A stretch of 64,000 nt of DNA from Candidatus Shapirobacteria bacterium (lineage in GTDB: Bacteria > Patescibacteria > Microgenomatia > UBA12405). The stretch's first letter is position 1. Each line of letters begins with the position of its first letter. The DNA lies in NCBI GenBank assembly GCA_028704885.1, contig JAQWEN010000001.1, forward strand, positions 372,001 through 436,000. Reading direction: 5' to 3'. The translations under genes were made by a program, and so were the position numbers. Shown in pieces: positions 49,308-58,141 of the stretch. The notes under the pieces are model-generated. The model worked only from the letters and a program-made list of their open reading frames with translations. It had not been told where the DNA came from and did no database searches.

Positions 49308-50319
49308 AATTGTTTTCTATAAAAGTTTTTATTTGTTTTTTTAAACGATTGACACCATTAATATTTCTATTGAAAATAGTTTCTTCGATTGGATTTGGAT
49401 ATCCAATATCTTTCATACCGTAAGTATAAACAAATTCGGTTCCATTCTTTCCAGGAAATAATAGATTTGGATAAATAATAAACATTGGCTTATTACTAAC
49501 AGAAGCAGCGATGACGTCACAAAGGCCATTTCTTGACGAGATAAATATTTTTGAGGAAGTGGCTATTTTAACTAATTCTTTATAATTTCCATGAAATAAT
49601 TTTACATTTTTAATGGTTTTTATGTTTGCTAATTCTAAATAATTATTTACCACAAATTGATATTTTTTAAATTCATTAGCCAGAAAAAATATTATTTCTT
49701 CCATTTCTTTGAGTTGTAAATAGTTATTGTCAAAATTTAGAGATATCATTTCTAAATTTAAAAAAATTATTTTTTGTTGCCTGATTTTAAAATCAAGATA
49801 AAGTTTTGGTGTGGGGAGGTTATCTGGTTTCTTCTTAAAAAGGAAATATGGCATTTCAATAAATTTCACATATGACATTAAATGTCTTAAATTTGGGTAG
49901 AGGTTTAGATTAATAAATAAATCGTAATCTGGATATTTTTTTTTAATTTTATCAATGATTTTGAAGGTAAAAAATCTGGGTATATCTATAGTAATTATCT
50001 CGTCTATATTTTTATCCAGCGAGGATATATAGATTACCTTATCGATATTATTTACAATATAAAATATTTTTGAATTTGGAAACAATTTTTTTAAATATTT
50101 AGTAAATGAAGAAAAAATAGCAATATCACCAGTAGTTCCATAGGCAAATAAAAGTATTTTTTTTACATTATTTGTTTTTTTGTCAAAAGTTTTTTTAAGG
50201 TTAGGGTGAACGAAATTTTCTGTAGTGTCTAATAAATTATTAATTTTTTTTCTTATCAAAATATTTAATTTATGTTTGTTACCAAAAACATTCCAAAAAT
50301 GATTTAATAGAGAGATCAT
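49291..50319 (-). CDS. GT9-like (heptosyltransferase-like) glycosyltransferase
   Basis: A 342-residue GT-B protein. ILLFAYGTTGDIAIFSSFTKYLKKLFPNSKIFYIV (about residues 55-89) is the ADP-heptose:LPS heptosyltransferase-like opening (x-R-x-x-x-x-G-D-x-x-x-x-x-P-x). The donor half has FISSRNGLCDVIAASVSNKPMFIIYP (about 262-287). Overall similarity is weak and the N-terminal 50 residues are unlike the family. It overlaps the nucleotidyltransferase-kinase gene by 17 bases and is the first gene of the four-gene block, so it probably transfers that block's activated sugar. Confidence 0.62.
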   Translation of the reverse strand: MISLLNHFWNVFGNKHKLNILIRKKINNLLDTTENFVHPNLKKTFDKKTNNVKKILLFAYGTTGDIAIFSSFTKYLKKLFPNSKIFYIVNNIDKVIYISSLDKNIDEIITIDIPRFFTFKIIDKIKKKYPDYDLFINLNLYPNLRHLMSYVKFIEMPYFLFKKKPDNLPTPKLYLDFKIRQQKIIFLNLEMISLNFDNNYLQLKEMEEIIFFLANEFKKYQFVVNNYLELANIKTIKNVKLFHGNYKELVKIATSSKIFISSRNGLCDVIAASVSNKPMFIIYPNLLFPGKNGTEFVYTYGMKDIGYPNPIEETIFNRNINGVNRLKKQIKTFIENNYEKQY

Positions 50320-50419
50320 AATATTACAAATAATTGAATTTTTTTATTTATATATGATAGATTATCATGTGTATAGAGATAATAAGTAATATTGTTTTAT
50401 TTGTATTATTTTATATTAA

Positions 50420-52381
50420 ATGAAGAAATTTACAAAACTAAAAAAGTTTATTAACCGTAAAAGCCTGTATTGGGTTTATTTTGTTTTAATTATTTTTTCT
50501 TTATTAGTTTTTTTTGGAATAAACGGTTCTTCTGTTGGAATATGGAGTAAATATTTTTATGGAGATGCACCAGATAAAGCTCTTATCTTATTTGAACCTC
50601 GTGGAATTCGTAGTGACGAATGGTTAGTTGGATCTCCATTTATTATTTCTCAATCTCATTCAATTTGGTCAACAACTATTCCTCAAGGTTTTGGAAGTAA
50701 ACTTATTACTATGCTTCCTGTTCCAACTGTGAGTTTTAAAACACTATTTCATCCAAATACGTGGGGATATTTTTTCTTGCCAATTAAACAGGCTTTTGCA
50801 TTTAATTGGTGGCTTAATGATTTAATACTACTGATTTTTTCATATCTTTTTTTTATAGCAATTACAAAAAAAGTTTTTTTTTCAGTGTTATTTTCTTTAA
50901 TTATTCTTTTTTCACCTTTTGTACAATGGTGGAGGGGTGCAGCTTTAGTAACGCCAGCTTTTGGTTTTGCTATTTTGTATTTTACTTTAGAAATTTTTAA
51001 TTATAAAAAAAATAGTGATCTTGTAAAAAATGTTTTTTTTCTAAATTATTTTTTAATATGTTATTTATTCATTTTATATCCACCGTTTCAAGTATCTGTA
51101 GGTGTTTTATTGTTATTGTTTGTTATTGGTTATATATTAAACAATAAAAATAGCTTGGATAAAAAGAGATTATTGACTTTAATCTTTGTTAGTTGTTTTG
51201 TTTTAGTAGTATCAATTATTTGTGTGTTTTTATATTTTTTTGAATTTAAAAATATAATTAATACTATTCAAAATACTGTATATCCGGGCAAAAGATTTGC
51301 TTTGGGAGGCGGATACGGTTGGATTAATTTATTAAATGGTTTCTATAATATTCAGCTTTTGGATAATATTAAAGGAGCAGGACCTTGGTTTAATCAATCT
51401 GAAGCATCAAATTTTTTATTAATGTATCCTTTTATTGCACCTATTTGTATCTATTTACTTATTAGACAAATAATTGTAAAAAAAATAGATTGGATATTTA
51501 CTGCTAATATTTTATATTTAACACTGGCTACAATGTGGTTATTTGTTTCATTACCTTCATGGTTTTCAAAGATAACGTTTTTATACCTGGTTCCAATAAA
51601 TAGAATGCTGATTGGTGTTGGTATAGCTGATTTGTTTCTTACTATATATTTTCTTTTTAAGATTAAAATTACTAAGACGAAACGGTATATTATCGCATCA
51701 TTTGTACTTTCTCTTATTGCTTTTGGATTAAATATATATATTGGTTTTTATTTATTACATAATTATCCTGCTTTTATACAAAATGAATTTAAAATAATTT
51801 TAATTTCATTGATTTCAGGAATGTTAGTATTTTTACTTTTGCAACAAAAAATAAAATTGTTTATTTTTGTTTTTTTGGGATATTTAATTATTTCAACATA
51901 TCGAATAAATCCGCTTTATCTTGGAGTTGATTCAATTATCAATACTCCACTTGCTAAAAAAATACAAACAATCGAAAAAATAAATAAAGGTGAATTTAAA
52001 TGGATAGTTTACGAAACTGGTATGCTTGGTCAATATTTTATTGCAAATGGAGTAAATTCTGTTAGTGGTGTGTACCTATATCCACAAATTGATTTTATAC
52101 ATATATTTGATCCACAAGAAAAATATATAAATATTTGGAATAGATATGCAAATGTATTTTTTGTAAATGAAAAAAATAAAATAAATGATTTTGAATTAAT
52201 AGGGGTAGATCAGTTTAAAATAAATATCGACCCGTGTGATAAAAAATTAAAAGACCTAAAAGTTAAGTATTACTTGTTCATTACAAAAAATAATTACTCG
52301 TGTTTAAAGGAAATAGATAAATTTACAACTATAAGTGATTATGTAAATTATTTATACTTATATGAAAGAATTGATTATTAA
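50420..52381 (+). CDS. Large polytopic membrane protein, possible GT-C type transferase
   Basis: A 653-residue protein with about twelve helices and a C-terminal soluble part of about 150 residues. After helix 1 the loop ILFEPRGIRSDEWLVGSPFIISQ (about residues 60-82) has the acidic pair (D-E) of GT-C enzymes. FSPFVQWWRGAALVTPAFGFAILYF and LATMWLFVSLPSWFSKITFLYLVP are other patterned segments. The layout resembles uncharacterised YfhO/GT-C-like proteins of glycan loci. It is alone on the plus strand between two divergent/convergent blocks. No function proven. Confidence 0.68.
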   Translation: MKKFTKLKKFINRKSLYWVYFVLIIFSLLVFFGINGSSVGIWSKYFYGDAPDKALILFEPRGIRSDEWLVGSPFIISQSHSIWSTTIPQGFGSKLITMLPVPTVSFKTLFHPNTWGYFFLPIKQAFAFNWWLNDLILLIFSYLFFIAITKKVFFSVLFSLIILFSPFVQWWRGAALVTPAFGFAILYFTLEIFNYKKNSDLVKNVFFLNYFLICYLFILYPPFQVSVGVLLLLFVIGYILNNKNSLDKKRLLTLIFVSCFVLVVSIICVFLYFFEFKNIINTIQNTVYPGKRFALGGGYGWINLLNGFYNIQLLDNIKGAGPWFNQSEASNFLLMYPFIAPICIYLLIRQIIVKKIDWIFTANILYLTLATMWLFVSLPSWFSKITFLYLVPINRMLIGVGIADLFLTIYFLFKIKITKTKRYIIASFVLSLIAFGLNIYIGFYLLHNYPAFIQNEFKIILISLISGMLVFLLLQQKIKLFIFVFLGYLIISTYRINPLYLGVDSIINTPLAKKIQTIEKINKGEFKWIVYETGMLGQYFIANGVNSVSGVYLYPQIDFIHIFDPQEKYINIWNRYANVFFVNEKNKINDFELIGVDQFKINIDPCDKKLKDLKVKYYLFITKNNYSCLKEIDKFTTISDYVNYLYLYERIDY

Positions 52382-52403
52382 TCAGTTCTTGAAGATATTT
52401 ATA

Positions 52404-53330
52404 TTATTTACTTTTAATCCAATTCCATGTCGATTTAAGTCCATTGGAAAGATTTATTTTTGGTTTCCATTTATATTCTTTACTAAAACGACTTATATCT
52501 AATATGGATTTTTTAACATCAAATGCTCTTTTTGGAAGAAAATTTGGTTCAAGATTAGAACTAGTTATTTTTTTTATTTCAGACCAAATGTCAATTATTT
52601 TTGTACCAGTGCCACTACCAGTGTTATATACGTTATATTTATTCTTTTTAGCAAAAGATATTGTGATAGCATCTACTAAATCATCAATATAAATGAAATC
52701 TCTTACCGCTTTTCCTTGGTCGTAAAGATTTGGTGGTGTGTTTGAAAGTACATTAGCAAATAGAGTTGGAATTAATCCAAATCCGACTTTTGGTGTTTGT
52801 CCTGGTCCATAAGGATTACTGATTCTATATATAACATATGGAATTTTGTTTTGATTGCAGTGATAATCTAAAAAATATTCAATAGTTGATTTTCCAATAG
52901 CGTGAGGAGAGGCTGGTTGAAGGTGATTAAGTTCAGATATAGGCATTTTCTTTTTATTACCATAAACTCCTCCTCCAGATGAAGTAAATATAATTTTTTT
53001 GACCTTTTTTTTGCAACATATTTCAATTAGTCTAATGTGTGATTGGATTTCGTTAAGAGCTTCAACAGCAGATGTTGATGGAACCGAAGATGTTGCTAAA
53101 TCAAAAACATATGAATCTGGAGTAATAATCTTGGAAAGTAATTTGTCGTCTTTGATATCCCCTTCTAAATATTCTATTTTATTTAAATTATCTTTAAGAT
53201 TATTGTTATTCTGAGCCTTACCAAGAGAAATAACTGTTGTTGGATAATTTAGAATAATTAATTTTTTAACTAAATGACTACCAATAAAACCGCCTCCACC
53301 GAAGATAATGCATTTATTTTTTTGTTTCAT
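52404..53330 (-). CDS. NAD-dependent epimerase/dehydratase (extended SDR, GalE-like)
   Basis: A 308-residue SDR enzyme. CIIFGGGGFIGSHLVKKLIIL is the NAD loop; IIFTSSGGGVYGNKKKMPI, HAIGKSTIEYFLDYH (Y replaced by I in the usual Y-x3-K: A-I-G-K), YRISNPYGPGQTP and DFIYIDDLVDAI follow the nucleotide-sugar epimerase plan. The missing catalytic tyrosine in HAIGK is notable, since most GalE-like enzymes have PYGxxK. Reaction is therefore uncertain. Overlaps the GT4 gene by 17 bases. Confidence 0.78.
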   Translation of the reverse strand: MKQKNKCIIFGGGGFIGSHLVKKLIILNYPTTVISLGKAQNNNNLKDNLNKIEYLEGDIKDDKLLSKIITPDSYVFDLATSSVPSTSAVEALNEIQSHIRLIEICCKKKVKKIIFTSSGGGVYGNKKKMPISELNHLQPASPHAIGKSTIEYFLDYHCNQNKIPYVIYRISNPYGPGQTPKVGFGLIPTLFANVLSNTPPNLYDQGKAVRDFIYIDDLVDAITISFAKKNKYNVYNTGSGTGTKIIDIWSEIKKITSSNLEPNFLPKRAFDVKKSILDISRFSKEYKWKPKINLSNGLKSTWNWIKSK

Positions 53331-54546
53331 TTATTAAATTTAAGTATAATTTTTCTGTTAAAAAAGATTCTTCTTCGACCGAGTGATTATAAAATATTGA
53401 AGAATTATATTTCATTTTTTGATTATACGCTTGTTCCATTTTTTGTTGAAGTGATTTAGCATTTCCAAATTTAAAAATATATCCATTTTTTTTATCTTCA
53501 ACAAGTTCTCTTGATCCAGTAAGATCGGGAACAATAATCGGTATTCCATATGCTAATGAAGTTACACATACTAATGGATAAGTTTCGTACCATAAAGATG
53601 GTTGAACAACAACATCTAATTCGGAATGGATTTTGGCAGTATCCGTGAGAGAATATTTTCCTTCAAATGTTATTCTTTTATCGTTACCTTGTAATTTTTT
53701 AAGATAAGAAAAATATTCTTTATCCCAAGTTGTATCGCCGTAGATTTTTAATTTAATATTTTTATTTTTTAGCATTTTAAATGCTTGTATTAAAATGTTT
53801 GCTCCCTTATTAGGAATTAATGACCCTAAAGATCCAAAACAAAAATCTTTTTTTATCGATCCATTCTTTATTGGTTGATAATTATCAAAATAATTAAATC
53901 CATGTCTAATAATCTCTATTTTAGATGTATCATATTCGTTTAATTGATATAAATCAGAAACAAATTTTGCTGAAATAATTAATTTATTTATTTGATTAAA
54001 GATGTTTTTTCCTTTTTTAACCCGGTTTTTTAAAATATTTTTAGATAGTTGTTGATAGCAATATTTTTTGCAATTAGTGCCATCTCCAGGGCCCATACAT
54101 GCCATATTATTATTCTTGAGAAGAATTCCTTTTCCGCACATTAACCAATAATCTGTTAATGTCATAACCGTTTTTATTTTTAAAGCTTTTGCTGCATCAA
54201 ATGCTTGAGTCATTCTCATTGGGTGGGTGATATGTAAAATGTCAGGTTTTTCTTTTTTAAGCAATTTATAAAAAAAATTGAAGATAATTTTATTTTCTAA
54301 CTCGAATGAGATATAAGGTTGATTACCAGGAATGTGTATAGCGGTAATATCTAAATTATTATATATATAATTTTTAATGTACAAACCATCTATCTTAGTC
54401 ATATCTTCTTCAAAATTAGGTTGATATGTAACAATATGAACTTGATGTCCATACTTTTGCATCATTTTTGATAAATTATACAAATATCTTTCAGTTCCAG
54501 TGTAATATGTTGGAAAAAATTGGTGAATTGTATAAAATATTTTCAT
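53314..54546 (-). CDS. GT4 glycosyltransferase
   Basis: A 410-residue GT-B enzyme. MKIFYTIHQFFPTYYTGTERYLYNLSKMMQKYGHQVHIVTY opens it. The cysteine-rich middle LLKNNNMACMGPGDGTNCKKYCYQQL (about residues 155-180) is a typical insert of one GT4 group. The donor half has FCFGSLGSLIPNKGANILIQAF and PSLWYETYPLVCVTSLAYGIPIIVP as E-x7-x loop. It sits between the GT2 gene (1-base overlap) and the epimerase gene. Donor unknown. Confidence 0.85.
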   Translation of the reverse strand: MKIFYTIHQFFPTYYTGTERYLYNLSKMMQKYGHQVHIVTYQPNFEEDMTKIDGLYIKNYIYNNLDITAIHIPGNQPYISFELENKIIFNFFYKLLKKEKPDILHITHPMRMTQAFDAAKALKIKTVMTLTDYWLMCGKGILLKNNNMACMGPGDGTNCKKYCYQQLSKNILKNRVKKGKNIFNQINKLIISAKFVSDLYQLNEYDTSKIEIIRHGFNYFDNYQPIKNGSIKKDFCFGSLGSLIPNKGANILIQAFKMLKNKNIKLKIYGDTTWDKEYFSYLKKLQGNDKRITFEGKYSLTDTAKIHSELDVVVQPSLWYETYPLVCVTSLAYGIPIIVPDLTGSRELVEDKKNGYIFKFGNAKSLQQKMEQAYNQKMKYNSSIFYNHSVEEESFLTEKLYLNLINETKK

Positions 54547-56039
54547 TAGACTCCATTTTCTAAAATTTTATTAATTTCCTTTAGTTTAGGATATTTTGAA
54601 TTATTTATTAAAAAATAGTTTGCTAAATTGTTTGCTACAAATATAGCAAAAATTTTATCTACTAAAAGAGCAATTTCATTTGATGACAAATTCTCAATTT
54701 TAATAAATAAATTGATTTTATTTAATTGAAATTTTAAGAATGCATCTAATTCATTTTGAATAATTTTATAATTTAATTTTTTATTATTCGTCCTGTTTTT
54801 AAAATTTTTTAAAAGATCATTAATAATGTCTAATGATGTGAATGTTGATTTTTTATTTGTGTCCTTTAAAGAGTATTTTTTTTCTAAAGATATTCCTAAT
54901 TTGGAAAAAATATACAAAAGATCATTTGGGTTATAATTTATATTATTGTTTTCAACAATATTTTTATTAAAGATATTTTTTAAGAAAATTGTATCAACGT
55001 AATATCTTTTTAAAAAATAGCTGGCTGATCTGGTGTGACTATGAATGACTCCATTGCTACATAAATATACTATTTTTTTACCAGATTCAATCAATCTTTT
55101 TCCTATGTCTAAATCTTCTCCATATTTTAATTTTTCATTAAAACCCCCAATTTTATCAAATTCCTTTTTTAAAAAAATAGAACAAACGTCATCAATAGTA
55201 CAAAATGATCTTTGTTTTTCAATTGGCAGATTGATAAATGTTTTTTTATCAATATCAACTACAATATCTTTTTTATTTGGTGAAATATATTTTGTAAATT
55301 CATCAATTTGCCATGATGAAAAAATATCAGCATCGGAACGTGGTATTTGTCTGGTTGATCCAGCGATTGAGCCAGTTTTTTCTAATAAATTAATTAAATC
55401 GTATATAGTTTTATCATTAAGAAAAAAGGCATCTTGAACAGTGAATAATAAATAATCCCCAGTGGCGAATTTTGCACCAATATTCCTTGTAGATGAATGA
55501 GAAAAATCTTCAGGTTTTATATTAATTATTTTTACATCGAAATCTTTTGCTATTTTTAAGGTATTATCAGTTGATCCAGAGTCTAATATAACAACTTCAA
55601 GTTGTTTTATATATTTTTGAGAAATTATTTTTTTGAGTACTATTTCAAATAAAGGCCCAGCATTTTTAGTTGGTATTAAAATAGATACTTTTTTATTAAT
55701 TTCTTTTATTTCTTGATTTTTTACTATATCGTTTAATAGTATTTTTTTACATTTTTCAAATTCTTTTTTATTAGTATCGAAATAAGACAAAAATTTTTTT
55801 ATATTATATTTCCATTCCAATGGGACAATACTTTTAATTAAAGTCTTAATTGGATTAGATTTTATTGTTCTATCTCTATAAAAACAATATTTTTCCCATA
55901 ATCTATAAGATTTGGCATTATAGATTTTTTCTAACCAAATATTAATCTCGTCTTGATGTTTTTCCAAATTAGATAATTTTATTTTTAATTTAATATTATC
56001 GTTGATTAATTTTTTAAGACCTTCAAAATCAATGTTCAT
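54546..56039 (-). CDS. GT2 glycosyltransferase with N-terminal coiled coil, rhamnosyltransferase-like
   Basis: A 497-residue protein. Residues 1-60 are coiled-coil-like (LKKLINDNIKLKIKLSNLEKHQDE) and end with the motif AKSYRLWEKYCFYRD. The GT-A domain starts near residue 118: KVSILIPTKNAGPLFEIVLKKI, VVILDSGSTDNTLKIAKDF, FSHSSTRNIGAKFATGDYLLFTVQDAFF (the rhamnosyltransferase-type H-x-x-x-R-N pattern with Q-D-A at the metal site) and LKYGEDLDIGKRLIESG. A helical C-terminal domain of about 120 residues follows. The motif at the end of the coil recurs in the neighbouring methyltransferase. Confidence 0.84.
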   Translation of the reverse strand: MNIDFEGLKKLINDNIKLKIKLSNLEKHQDEINIWLEKIYNAKSYRLWEKYCFYRDRTIKSNPIKTLIKSIVPLEWKYNIKKFLSYFDTNKKEFEKCKKILLNDIVKNQEIKEINKKVSILIPTKNAGPLFEIVLKKIISQKYIKQLEVVILDSGSTDNTLKIAKDFDVKIINIKPEDFSHSSTRNIGAKFATGDYLLFTVQDAFFLNDKTIYDLINLLEKTGSIAGSTRQIPRSDADIFSSWQIDEFTKYISPNKKDIVVDIDKKTFINLPIEKQRSFCTIDDVCSIFLKKEFDKIGGFNEKLKYGEDLDIGKRLIESGKKIVYLCSNGVIHSHTRSASYFLKRYYVDTIFLKNIFNKNIVENNNINYNPNDLLYIFSKLGISLEKKYSLKDTNKKSTFTSLDIINDLLKNFKNRTNNKKLNYKIIQNELDAFLKFQLNKINLFIKIENLSSNEIALLVDKIFAIFVANNLANYFLINNSKYPKLKEINKILENGV

Positions 56040-56042
56040 AAT

Positions 56043-56960
56043 TTATTTTTTGATTATTTTTTTAATATTGCAATATGTTTGCCACAATTTAAAATATTTG
56101 GATAAAAAAATTTTATTTAATTTAATTTCGTCGTTGGAAATACTTCTGTTTATTTCTTCAATCTTTTTAATTAAATCTAAATTTTTTGATTGGTAGTAAG
56201 ATATCTCTTTATCTATTTCCTTATATATTTTTTCTAACTTTAGGTTTATTTCTGCTTTATAAGTTTGACAAACATTCAAATTAAATGTTTTATCGTAATA
56301 ATGGGACCAGATGTCTGGAAAACAAAAAATATTATTTTGTTGAGGTTTTAGAAAGAGGACTCCAAGACCATGAGAATGGAAAAATTCTAGCGAAGAATAT
56401 TTGTTTTTCAGTTCATCCCAAAGTTTATAGACACCAAAGTCTTCTTTTTTTTCCGCAATATCATGAAACATGACAATACCATCTTTTTTTACCTTAGATA
56501 TCCAATTATTAAAATCATGCCTAACTGCTTCGTAAGTGTGTAATCCGTCTATGTGTAATAAATCTATTGAATTGTCTTCAAATTCTAAAAGAGCATCGTC
56601 AAAATATTTTTTAATTAAATTTATTTTTAGTGATTTATAAAATTTATCTTTTATTTCTTTAACTTCATTTAAAACAGTATTGTCATAAAATCCAGCTTGT
56701 TTATCCCCTTCCCAACTATCGATTGCATATAAATTGCAGTCTAATTGCTCATCTTTTACTGCTTGGCACATAGAAAAGAAAGAAGTGCCTTTATGCGTTC
56801 CTAATTCAACTATAGTTTTTGGTTTAATATTTCTAACTAAATCATAGGCAAAATATTTATGTCCTGCCCATGGCCAGTCTAAATCTGGAAAGATTGCTTC
56901 ATATTCAAATTTTGGATTATAAAACTCAAATTTTGTTAATATTTTTATATTATTGTCCAT
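56043..56960 (-). CDS. SAM methyltransferase (Methyltransf_24-like) with C-terminal coiled coil
   Basis: About 305 residues. I start at the ATG giving MDNNIKILTKFEF, 11 bases inside the Wzt gene end; the longer start at 57011 reads through Wzt sequence in another frame with a proline run. TIVELGTHKGTSFFSMCQAV is the SAM loop, AIDSWEGDKQAGFYDN and IDLLHIDGLHTYEAVRHDFNNWISKVKKDGIVMFHDI give the Methyltransf_24 pattern, which often methylates glycan sugars. The last 70 residues form a coiled coil that ends with SKYFKLWQTYCNIKK. Same operon as the exporter. Confidence 0.84.
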   Translation of the reverse strand: MDNNIKILTKFEFYNPKFEYEAIFPDLDWPWAGHKYFAYDLVRNIKPKTIVELGTHKGTSFFSMCQAVKDEQLDCNLYAIDSWEGDKQAGFYDNTVLNEVKEIKDKFYKSLKINLIKKYFDDALLEFEDNSIDLLHIDGLHTYEAVRHDFNNWISKVKKDGIVMFHDIAEKKEDFGVYKLWDELKNKYSSLEFFHSHGLGVLFLKPQQNNIFCFPDIWSHYYDKTFNLNVCQTYKAEINLKLEKIYKEIDKEISYYQSKNLDLIKKIEEINRSISNDEIKLNKIFLSKYFKLWQTYCNIKKIIKK

Positions 56961-57780
56961 TTGAATATTTTTTAACTGCTGCGGTGGGGGTGGTGTCGCA
57001 TTGAATTTCATGGTGGTTTAGATAGATGGCACGAGTGCAGAATTTTTCAACTTGGCCAAGGCTATGGGAAACAAAAATTATAGTAATATCTTTTGATTTT
57101 TTAAATTCTTCCATTTTGGCAAAACATTTTTCTTGGAAAGCAGAGTCACCTACCGCAAGAATTTCATCGACAATTAAAATTTCTGGATGAACGTGAATAG
57201 CCACGGCAAAAGCCAGGCGCATATACATACCTGAAGAATAATGTTTGACTGGTTGGTCTATAAATTCCCAAAGTTCAGCAAAATCAACAATTGATTTGTA
57301 ACTTTGATCGATTTCTTTGCGTTTAAGGCCAAGAATGGCACCATTTAGATAAATATTTTCTTTACCAGTTAGTTCTGGATGGAAACCGGCACCAAGCTCG
57401 ATTAGAGGTGAGATTTTGCCCTTGACATATACTTTTCCACTAGTAGGCCACATAACACCGGCAATGAGCTTTAGAATAGTAGATTTACCACTGCCATTGG
57501 GGCCGATAATGCCAACCGTCTCCCCTTTTTTTATTTCAAAACTAATGTCATTTAGGGCCGTAAAACTTTCACTAGTTTTTTCGCCGCGAATTAGAGCGGG
57601 AAGAAATTCTTTGAAGGTTTTATGACTTAATTTGCTAAATTGTTTGGAAACATGATCAAATTTAATGACTATTTGATCTGGTTCGCTAGTACGCTGGTTC
57701 GCTAGTACGCTGGAACTTTGAAGTTTTGGTTCGCTAGTTCGCTGGTTCGCTGGAACTTTTGAACTCTGTTTATTGATCAT
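56950..57780 (-). CDS. wzt: ABC exporter ATPase for surface polysaccharide (Wzt)
   Basis: A 276-residue cytosolic ATPase that powers export of a finished polysaccharide or teichoic-acid-like chain through Wzm. Walker A is GPNGSGKST (residues 93-101); GAGFHPELTGKENIYLNGAILGLKRKEI is the polysaccharide-exporter subfamily segment; YSSGMYMRLAFAVAIH the signature; ILIVDEILAVGD Walker B. The C-terminal carbohydrate-binding domain of longer Wzt proteins is absent. Residues 5-35 (ANQRTSEP twice) are translated from a period-8 word array; family members normally begin near the VIKFDHVSKQF segment. No other ATG lies between, so the extension is probably translated. Confidence 0.9.
   Translation of the reverse strand: MINKQSSKVPANQRTSEPKLQSSSVLANQRTSEPDQIVIKFDHVSKQFSKLSHKTFKEFLPALIRGEKTSESFTALNDISFEIKKGETVGIIGPNGSGKSTILKLIAGVMWPTSGKVYVKGKISPLIELGAGFHPELTGKENIYLNGAILGLKRKEIDQSYKSIVDFAELWEFIDQPVKHYSSGMYMRLAFAVAIHVHPEILIVDEILAVGDSAFQEKCFAKMEEFKKSKDITIIFVSHSLGQVEKFCTRAIYLNHHEIQCDTTPTAAVKKYSNGQ
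57673..57768. repeat. Period-8 word array, 12 units in perfect register (3' side of four-helix-bundle gene B)
   Basis: Twelve 8-base words without a shift: TTGATCTG, GTTCGCTA, GTACGCTG, GTTCGCTA, GTACGCTG, GAACTTTG, AAGTTTTG, GTTCGCTA, GTTCGCTG, GTTCGCTG, GAACTTTT, GAACTCTG. The words share a CT[AG]G junction with variable bases between. The array ends one base from the stop of the four-helix-bundle gene and covers the first codons of wzt, where it is translated. Confidence 0.88.
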
Positions 57781-58132
57781 TGTTATATTTTACCTTAGTA
57801 ATAAAAGAATTTAGCATTTTAGCTAATGATTCATATTGATCTAAAAGAGCTTTTGCTTGTGATTTTTCAATATAACCTATGTCTTGGCTAAAAAGTATAA
57901 AATTTTGAGTTTCATAAAGAGAACCTTTGGACTGATACAGGAATTGAATAAATTCTTTGTTGCCCTTACGTCCAAAACCTTCGGCAATATTAGCAGAGAT
58001 AGAAGTGGATGCTCTTTGTAGTTGAGATATTATTCCAAATATTTCTGATTTTGGAAATGTTTGGGTTATCTTATATATGGAAATAGCTAGTTTATTAGCT
58101 TCTTTCCAAATGTTTAAATCTGTAAAATTCAT
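57770..58132 (-). CDS. Four-helix-bundle protein, S23/IVP/Avd-like (copy B)
   Basis: A 120-residue helical protein of the same family as copy A at 41617. FTDLNIWKEANKLAISIYKITQTFP, IISQLQRASTSISANIAEGFGRKGNKEFIQFLYQSKGSLYETQNFILF and the last helix YESLAKMLNSFITK follow the family plan; the IAEGFGR core is closer to the family consensus than in copy A. It is inserted between wzm and wzt, which normally adjoin, and overlaps the wzt start by 11 bases. Period-8 word arrays lie on both sides. Copies A and B are clearly diverged, so not a recent duplication. Function unknown. Confidence 0.9.
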   Translation of the reverse strand: MNFTDLNIWKEANKLAISIYKITQTFPKSEIFGIISQLQRASTSISANIAEGFGRKGNKEFIQFLYQSKGSLYETQNFILFSQDIGYIEKSQAKALLDQYESLAKMLNSFITKVKYNNDQ

Positions 58133-58141
58133 GTTAATTTA

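Noticed and set aside
57770..58132. Ribosomal protein S23 or rRNA intervening sequence
   Set aside because: No 23S rRNA is present; the historic S23 name for this family is not a function here.
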